A stretch of 17,123 nucleotides of DNA from an uncultured Clostridia bacterium (GTDB lineage Bacteria; Bacillota; Clostridia; Christensenellales; Borkfalkiaceae). The DNA is taken from NCBI GenBank assembly GCA_947174975.1, contig CAMWLA010000012.1, positions 1 to 17,123 of the forward strand, written 5' to 3'. This document shows, one piece after another, positions 1-5,479 of this stretch. Position 1 is the first letter of the stretch. Every line of letters begins with the position of its first letter. Under the pieces are notes generated by a model. It was not told the origin of the DNA. It saw nothing but the letters and a program-made list of their open reading frames with translations, and searched no databases. The translations under genes and the position numbers were made by a program.

Positions 1-1
1 A

Positions 2-142
2 ATTAATCCTATGCTTGCTTGTAACATGAATGCTACAATCAAATTTAGCACTAATGAAAATATAGAATTTAATATTAAAGATTGTATATACAAAGATAGT
101 GAGAAAATTATTAAATTCATTATCGGATTGATTAAAAAATAA
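2..142 (+). CDS. C-terminal end of an unknown protein (partial, 5' end outside window)
   Basis: An open frame enters from the left edge and stops with TAA at 140-142, two bases before the integrase ATG. The 46 visible residues (ending KFIIGLIKK) are rich in Asn, Ile and Lys and contain no motif I recognise. The AT-rich composition contrasts with the chromosomal genes further right and fits cargo of a mobile element. The tight spacing suggests co-transcription and translational coupling with the integrase, which has no clear ribosome binding site of its own. Function is not assignable. Confidence 0.5.
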   Translation: MNPMLACNMNATIKFSTNENIEFNIKDCIYKDSEKIIKFIIGLIKK

Positions 143-144
143 AT

Positions 145-1284
145 ATGCCGAGTTATCCTACACGAAAAACAAAAAACGGAACCGTTACAGACGTACGATT
201 CCGCATAATAGACGAGAACGGTCAAGAAGCTCAACGTAGACTTTGCGGCTATCAGAATAAGCGCGCCGCTCAGCAAGCTTATCTTGACTTTATGAAGACA
301 TATACTCCGCCTACTTTTCAATTAAAGAAAGACGGTGTATATACCTTTGACGAGCTGTTCTCCCTTTATAAAAGAAAAATGGAAGCTGAGCTTGCCGTTT
401 CATCCTACTATGATTTAAACTGGATATTCGACAAGTATATCACTCCGTACTTTTCGGGCAAATCTATTCCGACGTTGAAAAAAGCGGACTACACGCTGTG
501 GCAAACTGAACTGTGGGCGACTAAAAACCCCAAGACCGGTGAATTTTATAAAAAGAATTATCTTTCAAAAATCCGCACTACTTTAATGACATTTTTAACT
601 TGGTGCGAAGATACGTTTGATATCCCTAATCAATATGCACACGTAAAAAAGCCCAAACGCAAAGAAATGAAAACGGAAATGGAAATTTGGGAGCTGAACG
701 AGTTTACCAAGTTTCAGAACACCGTCGATGATATTGTTTGGAAAACTTTTTTTATGAGTCTGTTTTATACGGGTTGCCGCGTCGGGGAACTGCTTGCTCC
801 TTCCGACTCCGATGTCATAAAAGAAAACGGTAATTACTTTATTTCTATTCGTAAAGGACTTACAAGGAAAACGGCGAATACCGAAGATAAGTATTTGATT
901 ACTGCACCCAAGACTTCCACCTCTAACCGCAAGATACAGCTGCCAGAGGTCCTTGCGGCACAGCTTGAAGAATACCTTACTTATAAAAAAGAAAACGGAA
1001 TCCCTTCCGCTTTTCTATTTGGCGGCGAGTCACCTATACCGCAACGAACCTATCAAAGATATTTCGAGCGGTATACAAAAGCAGCCGAACTGAAACACAT
1101 CCGTATTCACGATCTACGGCACTCCCACGCTTCGATGCTTATTCATCTTAACGTGCCTATTACAGTTATTTCAAAACGGCTTGGACACAGCTCCGTCAAA
1201 ATGACGTTGGAAAAGTATTCGCACTGTTATTCCGACGACGAAGATATTGCTATCTCTGCAATTAATAATATAACAATAAATTAA
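145..1284 (+). CDS. Tyrosine recombinase / phage-type integrase
   Basis: Site-specific recombinase that would integrate and excise the element ending near 1600. The 379-residue length fits phage and ICE integrases of Gram-positive bacteria. Residues 1-55 look like an arm-binding N-terminal domain (basic strand-turn pattern, AP2-like). Residues 65-165 fit the SAM-like core-binding domain. The catalytic domain keeps the expected residues: Arg212 in YTGCRVGELL, Lys256 in the beta-hairpin, His322 and Arg325 in HDLRHSH, His348 in LGHSS and the nucleophile Tyr358 in LEKYSH. The full set suggests an active enzyme. The ATG lies 2 nt after the preceding stop with no good Shine-Dalgarno sequence, so coupling is likely. 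It is followed after 17 nt by a small ORF, then by TGGCAC repeats and a tRNA 3' fragment, the usual company of an integrase near its attachment site. Recombinase identity is secure; the tRNA target is inferred. Confidence 0.95.
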   Translation: MPSYPTRKTKNGTVTDVRFRIIDENGQEAQRRLCGYQNKRAAQQAYLDFMKTYTPPTFQLKKDGVYTFDELFSLYKRKMEAELAVSSYYDLNWIFDKYITPYFSGKSIPTLKKADYTLWQTELWATKNPKTGEFYKKNYLSKIRTTLMTFLTWCEDTFDIPNQYAHVKKPKRKEMKTEMEIWELNEFTKFQNTVDDIVWKTFFMSLFYTGCRVGELLAPSDSDVIKENGNYFISIRKGLTRKTANTEDKYLITAPKTSTSNRKIQLPEVLAAQLEEYLTYKKENGIPSAFLFGGESPIPQRTYQRYFERYTKAAELKHIRIHDLRHSHASMLIHLNVPITVISKRLGHSSVKMTLEKYSHCYSDDEDIAISAINNITIN

Positions 1285-1301
1285 CTTTAAAGGAGCAACG
1301 T

Positions 1302-1472
1302 ATGGGTAATTTAGACAATGCAGATATTCAAAGAGTTAAAGAAGATATCCGAGGCAAAGAAGCGATTTTAGACGCTTTAATTGAATCTAATACTGATGGT
1401 CAAAACAACCTTGCAATCAGCCGTCTTCAAATGGAAATTAGGAATTTGTATCGATATCTAACTGAAGATTAA
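1302..1472 (+). CDS. Small hypothetical protein next to integrase
   Basis: A 56-codon ORF (MGNLDNADIQRVKEDIRG... to LYRYLTED) with a good AGGAG ribosome binding site at 1291-1295, 6 nt before the ATG, and 17 nt downstream of the integrase stop. The protein is acidic and probably entirely helical, with leucine/isoleucine spacing suggestive of a short coiled coil. I do not recognise a family. Position suggests an accessory gene of the integrative element, co-transcribed with the integrase. It lacks the basic winged-helix or MerR-like HTH of common excisionases, so calling it Xis would be unsupported. The clean ribosome binding site and spacing make it more likely real than chance. Confidence 0.55.
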   Translation: MGNLDNADIQRVKEDIRGKEAILDALIESNTDGQNNLAISRLQMEIRNLYRYLTED

Positions 1473-1494
1473 AATAATTTCGTCTAAAATATTG

Positions 1495-1515
1495 TGGCAC
1501 GAATTATGGCACAAA
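1495..1515 (+). repeat. Two TGGCAC direct repeats, probable integrase arm-type sites
   Basis: TGGCACGAA (1495-1503) and TGGCACAAA (1507-1515) repeat in direct orientation with a 12-nt period, about 80 nt inside the inferred crossover region. Closely spaced direct repeats beside an att core are the usual binding sites of the N-terminal domain of tyrosine integrases. Repeat is seen; the role is inferred. Confidence 0.5.
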
Positions 1516-1591
1516 ACTATAATAAACTGAATTAAACCATAGTAAATCAATATAAAATAAGCGTAAAAAATGCTTTAATTTGCTTAAAATT

Positions 1592-1613
1592 AAAATCTCA
1601 CCATCCGCGCCAA
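1592..1613 (+). other. tRNA 3'-end fragment, putative attachment site (right junction of the element)
   Basis: The segment reads as the 3' end of a tRNA: last bases of a T-loop (AAAT), 3' T-stem strand CTCAC, seven-base acceptor strand CATCCGC, discriminator G, then CCA. No 5' tRNA portion precedes it; the upstream 90 bases are AT-rich and cannot form a cloverleaf, and the base where T-loop C56 should be is A. This is what remains at the far junction when an element integrates into the 3' end of a tRNA gene and supplies a replacement end at the other junction. The hairpin that follows would be the original tRNA terminator. tRNA identity is uncertain: the acceptor pairs with GCGGATG, and discriminator G is compatible with several isotypes. 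Confidence 0.5.
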
Positions 1614-1649
1614 AATACTGGAAGTAGATTAACTACTTCCAGTATTTTG
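1611..1649 (+). terminator. Perfect 17-bp hairpin, probable tRNA terminator
   Basis: CAAAATACTGGAAGTAG (1611-1627) and its exact complement (1633-1649) flank a 5-nt loop ATTAA. The 3' arm ends in TATTTTGTTT, giving a modest U-tract on the plus strand, while the A-rich 5' arm provides one on the minus strand. It starts inside the CCA of the tRNA fragment, as tRNA terminators in Gram-positive genomes often do. Confidence 0.6.
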
Positions 1650-1663
1650 TTTCACCCGATATT

Positions 1664-1807
1664 TGGTGAGATTTGAGGGTGGAGACGCGAACGGGAGCGA
1701 GCGGTTTGCGTTGATTTGTCCGCAGCACATTAAGCTCGAACGCAAACTGAACAGCCCTCGGCTTGGGCTGTTCATCGGGGCGCGCCGCCAAAGGCGAAAT
1801 CTCACCA
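1664..1807. repeat. GC-rich structured noncoding unit with 11-bp terminal inverted repeats
   Basis: TGGTGAGATTT (1664-1674) is matched by AAATCTCACCA (1797-1807). Inside are a 9-bp inverted repeat GTTTGCGTT/AACGCAAAC (1704-1712, 1739-1747), a 10-bp hairpin with arms at 1748-1757 and 1765-1774 and a 7-nt loop, the palindrome GGCGCGCC, and CGCC-AAA-GGCG near the end. The unit is clearly more GC-rich than its surroundings. The end sequence AAATCTCACCAT also occurs at 1593-1604 in the tRNA fragment, so the two share a 12-bp direct repeat about 204 bp apart. A plus-strand frame of 66 codons crosses the unit but has no ribosome binding site. It could be a repeated extragenic palindromic element, a non-autonomous mobile element or a structured RNA; the family is not recognised. 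Confidence 0.5.
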
Positions 1808-1840
1808 TATTATATTATTTCTTTTTGCAGTGCAGTTTGC

Positions 1841-1869
1841 TTGACTTTTTTTACGCCGCTTAATACAAT
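1841..1869 (+). promoter_or_regulatory. Promoter of pnuC leader
   Basis: TTGACT (1841-1846), a 17-nt spacer and TACAAT (1864-1869). Predicted start near 1876 gives a leader of roughly 110 nt before the pnuC ATG at 1987, enough to hold the folded elements found there. Confidence 0.7.
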
Positions 1870-1889
1870 AATAAAAACTGAACAGATTA

Positions 1890-1978
1890 GCAAGCGCTAC
1901 CGAGTGCTTGCAAATGCAGAAAGCATTTTACTTATATCGTTAGGTCTTTGAAGATATAAGCAAAGTGCTATTTTTTTT
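1890..1978 (+). promoter_or_regulatory. Structured pnuC leader: attenuator or riboswitch candidate
   Basis: Hairpin 1 is a 9-bp stem (1890-1898 with 1903-1911, one G-U) closed by ACCG. Hairpin 2 is AAATGC (1912-1917) with GCATTT (1923-1928). A third structure competes with hairpin 2: 1922-1929 pairs with 1962-1969 and continues, after one A-C mismatch, as CTTATATC (1931-1938) with GATATAAG (1953-1960). It is followed by ATTTTTTTT (1970-1978), a textbook intrinsic terminator just before the GGAG at 1979-1982. Hairpin 2 and the terminator share 1923-1928, so only one can form. This is the design of transcriptional attenuation. PnuC-family genes are known targets of TPP and NAD+-II riboswitches, but I could not match the conserved bases of either, so the ligand is unknown. 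Confidence 0.6.
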
Positions 1979-1986
1979 GGAGCGGT

Positions 1987-2679
1987 ATGAAAAAGTTTTT
2001 AAAAAGCATTACTTGGATTGAATGGCTGATTTGGGGCATAAGCGTAATTTCAATAATCGTATGTTTCTTTGTTTTTAAAAACACGCAATATCTCTATTTA
2101 GTCGGCGCGCTTATCGGCGCAACCGCCTTGATATTCGTTTCAAAAGGCAACCCCCTCGGACAATTTCTTACGATAGTATTCAGTGCGTTTTACGGCGTAA
2201 TTGCCTATTCTTATAACTACTACGGAGAAATGATAACGTACCTCGGAATGAGTGCGCCTATGGCGTTATGGGCGCTGATATCGTGGCTGAAAAACCCCTA
2301 CAAGGGAAATAAAAGCGAAGTAAAAGTAAATTCCCTTTCACTTAGAGAATGGTGTTTATTTCTGACTGCCGCCGTCGTTATAACCGTATCGTTTTTCTTC
2401 GTGCTGCGCGCTTTGAATACGGCAAACCTTATCATAAGCACCGTTTCCGTTTTTACTTCCTTTATGGCGGCTTACTTAACGGCGAGAAGAAACCGCTTTT
2501 ATGCGGTATGCTACGCCCTCAACGATATCGTTCTGATAATAATGTGGAGCATGGCAAGCTACGAAAATATTACGTATTTGCCTATGGTAATATGCTTTAT
2601 CGCGTTCTTTGTTACGGACACATACGGCTTTATAAACTGGAGCATTATGAACAAGAAACAAAAAGAAAACGACATCTGA
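1987..2679 (+). CDS. pnuC: PnuC-family vitamin/nucleoside precursor transporter
   Basis: Membrane transporter of the PnuC/SWEET-like fold, which moves nicotinamide riboside or related vitamin precursors by facilitated diffusion with intracellular trapping. The 230 residues hold about seven hydrophobic segments and the family's C-terminal pattern: YALNDIVLIIMW (about 176-187), then SYENITYLPMVICF and DTYGFINW near the end, with a basic tail. The start is set by GGAG at 1979-1982, four bases before the ATG. The gene stands alone between its own promoter and a strong terminator at 2691-2717. The leader can form a terminator, so expression is probably controlled by early termination. Relatives transport nicotinamide riboside (PnuC), thiamine (PnuT), riboflavin (PnuX) or nucleosides (PnuN). 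The sequence alone does not settle which, and no NAD or thiamine synthesis gene is nearby to help. Confidence 0.88.
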   Translation: MKKFLKSITWIEWLIWGISVISIIVCFFVFKNTQYLYLVGALIGATALIFVSKGNPLGQFLTIVFSAFYGVIAYSYNYYGEMITYLGMSAPMALWALISWLKNPYKGNKSEVKVNSLSLREWCLFLTAAVVITVSFFFVLRALNTANLIISTVSVFTSFMAAYLTARRNRFYAVCYALNDIVLIIMWSMASYENITYLPMVICFIAFFVTDTYGFINWSIMNKKQKENDI

Positions 2680-2690
2680 AACGTTACTCA

Positions 2691-2717
2691 AAAGGGACTG
2701 CAAAACGCAGTCCCTTT
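2691..2717. terminator. Bidirectional terminator between pnuC and the symporter gene
   Basis: AAAGGGACTGC (2691-2701), loop AAAAC, and GCAGTCCCTTT (2707-2717): an 11-bp perfect stem 12 nt after the pnuC stop, followed by an AT-rich tract. On the minus strand the stem ends in TTTT, so it can also end the plsC-symporter transcript. Confidence 0.85.
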
Positions 2718-2754
2718 ATTATAATTTTGAATAATTCTATTTACCGAAAGTGAT

Positions 2755-4230
2755 TTACGGGTCGCTATTTTCTTGAGTATCGTCAGCTGCTTCCGTGCTG
2801 CTTTCACCGACGTCGGTCTGAATAGCGGCACGCCTTTTTTTGAAAATTCTGCTTCTGAACAGCACCACGTTCAACGCAACGAATGCCACACCCACTATTA
2901 TGCAAGTAAGCAATGCGTTTAAATCGCTTTGCGGAGCAAAATTCGCAAGAAACATAAGCGGGAAGCCGAACACCATTGCCGGCAGATTCTGATACACGAG
3001 ATTTTCGCTTGCGGGGGTTGAGTACGTTCCGTCTATTTCACGAAGCAAAATCATACCCGTGCTTGCCGTGCCGGTAAGCATACCGAAAAATGCAAGGAAT
3101 TGTTCGTGCCTATATGAAGAAAACAACCGTTTGCTAACGAAATTTACGTAGATAACGGTGACCGCCGCGCCTACGACCGCCATAATCAGCAATACGCCCC
3201 AGTAGGATACCAGAAGCGGGATTCGTATTGCCGCCACGCCCGCAACTATCATCATATCGAACGCAAACCCGCCAATTCTGTCCATCATAAAGTTGTTGAC
3301 GATTTGCTTCTTGATAATCTTTTTATCATAAAGTTTATTTAAAACGGCTTTTACGGGAATAGTCAGCAGTACGCCTATAAGGAAATTGAAGCCGAACAGA
3401 GTCGTGGAAAGCGACGGAAGCAACTTTGAAAGCCCGTACATTATTCCGAACGAAGCAGCGTAAACCGCAAGCACGATAGCCACTTGAACGGTAAACTTGT
3501 CCATTGACGAAACGACCGAAATTTCGTTTTCGTCCTCGTAGTCGGCAAGGCTGTTGCCCCTCTCCCGCTCTACTATCTTAATCTTTCCCCTGCGGCGCAT
3601 AACGTTTATATATATAACGCCGGCAATACACGCAACGAGGAAACCGAGCGCGGCAACCGTCAAGCCGAAATTCCCGCCGCCGACGAATCCGTGTTCTTCG
3701 AAGTTTTTACCGAAATTCATTGCTTGACCGGTTCCTTGACCGAAACCGAATGCAAGCAGTATTCCCGCCGCCGAAATAAGCCCGTCGACATGACACAGAT
3801 ACGCCGCGATAAGCGTTACCGCAAGCCCCACGAAAGCCTGGATAAGGTAACCGTTGACGGTAGTCAAGCCGGAATTGAACACTTCCCCCGCACGCTGTTT
3901 ATTAAACTTCTTTTTCGACGTGCGCATACCGGAAGCGACGAACCCTATACCGAGGCAGTGATATGTAATCAGTTCGAGTATCTCCATCCCGCTGAAGCTG
4001 TTTTCGCTGCCCTTGCCGCCGAATAACGAAAAGTTGAAAATATAGTCGCCCGCGCAGTAATACGTAATAGTTGAAATTAATAAAAGAAGCAATCCGCCCA
4101 TAACCGAAACGGGTATAAGCGATTTTTTTAATGCCGGAATCCGCCTCAAAATATTGCAAAGCAGCATACTGAAAAGCAGAATTGCTATAATAATCAGAAA
4201 AGCCCATACGCTTAATTCGGAATAACTCAT
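2755..4230 (-). CDS. GltS-family sodium:glutamate symporter-like protein
   Basis: Integral membrane protein of the sodium/glutamate symporter (GltS, ESS) family, predicted to import glutamate or a related acid with sodium. Two inverted halves each keep a glycine-rich reentrant motif: GFGQGTGQAMNFG (about 162-174), matching the GGHGTG region of E. coli GltS, and FFGMLTGTASTGMILLREID (about 385-405). About ten hydrophobic segments are visible, with a hydrophilic loop near residues 211-245 between the halves and a charged C-terminal tail of about 35 residues rich in Glu and Asp. At 491 residues it is longer than the roughly 400 of E. coli GltS, from the central loop and tail. Its ATG follows the acyltransferase stop by one base (TAA-A-ATG), with the GAGGG ribosome binding site inside the upstream gene, so the two are translated together. 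Family is secure; substrate is inferred and other carboxylates are possible. Confidence 0.82.
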   Translation of the reverse strand: MSYSELSVWAFLIIIAILLFSMLLCNILRRIPALKKSLIPVSVMGGLLLLLISTITYYCAGDYIFNFSLFGGKGSENSFSGMEILELITYHCLGIGFVASGMRTSKKKFNKQRAGEVFNSGLTTVNGYLIQAFVGLAVTLIAAYLCHVDGLISAAGILLAFGFGQGTGQAMNFGKNFEEHGFVGGGNFGLTVAALGFLVACIAGVIYINVMRRRGKIKIVERERGNSLADYEDENEISVVSSMDKFTVQVAIVLAVYAASFGIMYGLSKLLPSLSTTLFGFNFLIGVLLTIPVKAVLNKLYDKKIIKKQIVNNFMMDRIGGFAFDMMIVAGVAAIRIPLLVSYWGVLLIMAVVGAAVTVIYVNFVSKRLFSSYRHEQFLAFFGMLTGTASTGMILLREIDGTYSTPASENLVYQNLPAMVFGFPLMFLANFAPQSDLNALLTCIIVGVAFVALNVVLFRSRIFKKRRAAIQTDVGESSTEAADDTQENSDP

Positions 4231-4231
4231 T

Positions 4232-5410
4232 TTAACCCTCTATTATTTCGCCTTTTTGCCGCCTCAAACCGTCGAATATATGCACGTATTTGATTGCGCA
4301 AAACCTCTTATTGCCCTTAACTTGCAGAATTTTACCGTCGTAATAAAAGTTGAATTTCTTTTTTCCTACCATCGTCAAAGCCGTAATTTCGGTTAACGGA
4401 AAAGTCTGTCTGCATTCACCTTTGTAGATTACGAGGTTTTCCTTATCGATAGATACTCTGTCGCCGTCAAGTTTTTTCTTTTTTTTGAGCTTGACGCTTT
4501 CGCGGAACAGAATATCACCGTCCTGGACGCGCATACCCGATAAAACGGCTTGTACTATTTCGACCCGCTCCCACTCGTACCACTCCGAAATCCTGTTAAA
4601 ACCTTCAACCGGCGGGGAGAGAGAAAGCTTTTCCGTATACTCGGTTTCCGCACCGCAATACCTGCATTTCAGCTTGTATTTTTTTGAAACTATTCCCGAA
4701 ACGCTGCGGCAGACTGGGCATAAATACAGTGCGCGCTCGATATATTCGGCACGCTTTTTGCTTTTAAAGGCAACCCCCGAAGCCGCGTCGTTTACGTCAA
4801 GCTTTTCCTTGATTAAGCCGAAAAGCTGCTCCACGCTCATCGCCCCAAGCTCCTCGACGGAAACGACTGCGCGCACCTCGCCCAAGGCACGCCCTTTCCT
4901 TATCGAATGCCCCCAACGGGGGTCTGTTCCGTACCCGCCGCTGATATTGTAAATTATAAGCGGCACTTTTAAAGACTTTGCAAGCTTTGCTATCGCGTCG
5001 GTCATTTCCCACTGACCGCCCGAAACCGTGCGGTTGCCCTCGGGAAATATTCCTACCGCGCCTTCTTCCTTGATTACTCTGAACACGCCCATCATTGCGG
5101 CTACGTCGCGCAAAGATTTACTTTTAGGTATAGGGGCAACAAGGTATTTTATGAGCGGTGAAACTTTCAGATTGAACAAATCGTCGGAAGCGACGAAGTA
5201 TACGGGAAAGCGGAAAGAAAGAGAAAGCATAAACGGGTCCATCGTCGTCTGATGATTGGATATTATCAGATACGCTCCCCTACTAAGCCCGCTCGGCTTT
5301 GCCTTATAATTGTATCTAAGCCTAAAATAAAGCCGCATAATAGGACGCAAAATAGCAAACGTCACCGTATGTCTGCGCTTAGTCCACGCCGATTTCTTCT
5401 TCTTTTTCAA
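4232..5410 (-). CDS. PlsC-like lysophospholipid acyltransferase with C-terminal zinc ribbon
   Basis: Predicted 1-acylglycerol-3-phosphate acyltransferase, adding the second fatty acid to lysophosphatidate at the inner membrane face. The catalytic motif is NHQTTMD (His53, Asp58; HX4D), and the acceptor-binding motif is FPEGNR (122-127). The N-terminus is strongly basic, followed by a hydrophobic stretch, as in membrane-associated PlsC. At 392 residues it exceeds the usual 200-250. The extra part starts with a four-cysteine ribbon (CPVC at 231-234, CRYC at 249-252), followed by about 140 residues that I cannot assign, with a Lys-rich stretch at 307-313 and a beta-rich end. The start is TTG at 5410, chosen because AGAGG lies 6 bases upstream and the acyltransferase domain is then complete. 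Its own promoter is at 5440-5468. The symporter gene follows after one base. Acyltransferase fold is secure; the exact lipid acceptor is not. Confidence 0.85.
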   Translation of the reverse strand: MKKKKKSAWTKRRHTVTFAILRPIMRLYFRLRYNYKAKPSGLSRGAYLIISNHQTTMDPFMLSLSFRFPVYFVASDDLFNLKVSPLIKYLVAPIPKSKSLRDVAAMMGVFRVIKEEGAVGIFPEGNRTVSGGQWEMTDAIAKLAKSLKVPLIIYNISGGYGTDPRWGHSIRKGRALGEVRAVVSVEELGAMSVEQLFGLIKEKLDVNDAASGVAFKSKKRAEYIERALYLCPVCRSVSGIVSKKYKLKCRYCGAETEYTEKLSLSPPVEGFNRISEWYEWERVEIVQAVLSGMRVQDGDILFRESVKLKKKKKLDGDRVSIDKENLVIYKGECRQTFPLTEITALTMVGKKKFNFYYDGKILQVKGNKRFCAIKYVHIFDGLRRQKGEIIEG

Positions 5411-5439
5411 AATTGCCTCTGCCGGAAATTAATAAATCA

Positions 5440-5468
5440 ATTATATCATTTTTTGAGCCGAAAGTCAA
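5440..5468 (-). promoter_or_regulatory. Promoter of the acyltransferase-symporter operon
   Basis: On the minus strand: TTGACT (5463-5468), 17-nt spacer ending in TGA (extended -10), and TATAAT (5440-5445). It lies in the 69-nt gap after the FtsX permease, where I see no terminator, so read-through from the ABC operon is possible in addition. Confidence 0.8.
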
Positions 5469-5479
5469 TGCAATCAAAT

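Noticed and set aside
1592..1613. Complete tRNA gene
   Set aside because: Only the T-arm 3' half, acceptor strand and CCA are present; no D-arm or anticodon arm can be drawn upstream.
1663..1863. Plus-strand 66-codon open frame across the structured unit
   Set aside because: No ribosome binding site, composition set by inverted repeats, and no protein-like pattern; a byproduct of the GC-rich noncoding unit.
2349..2753. 134-codon plus-strand frame overlapping pnuC
   Set aside because: Shifted shadow of the pnuC coding region, running through the terminator; Arg/Tyr-rich nonsense composition.
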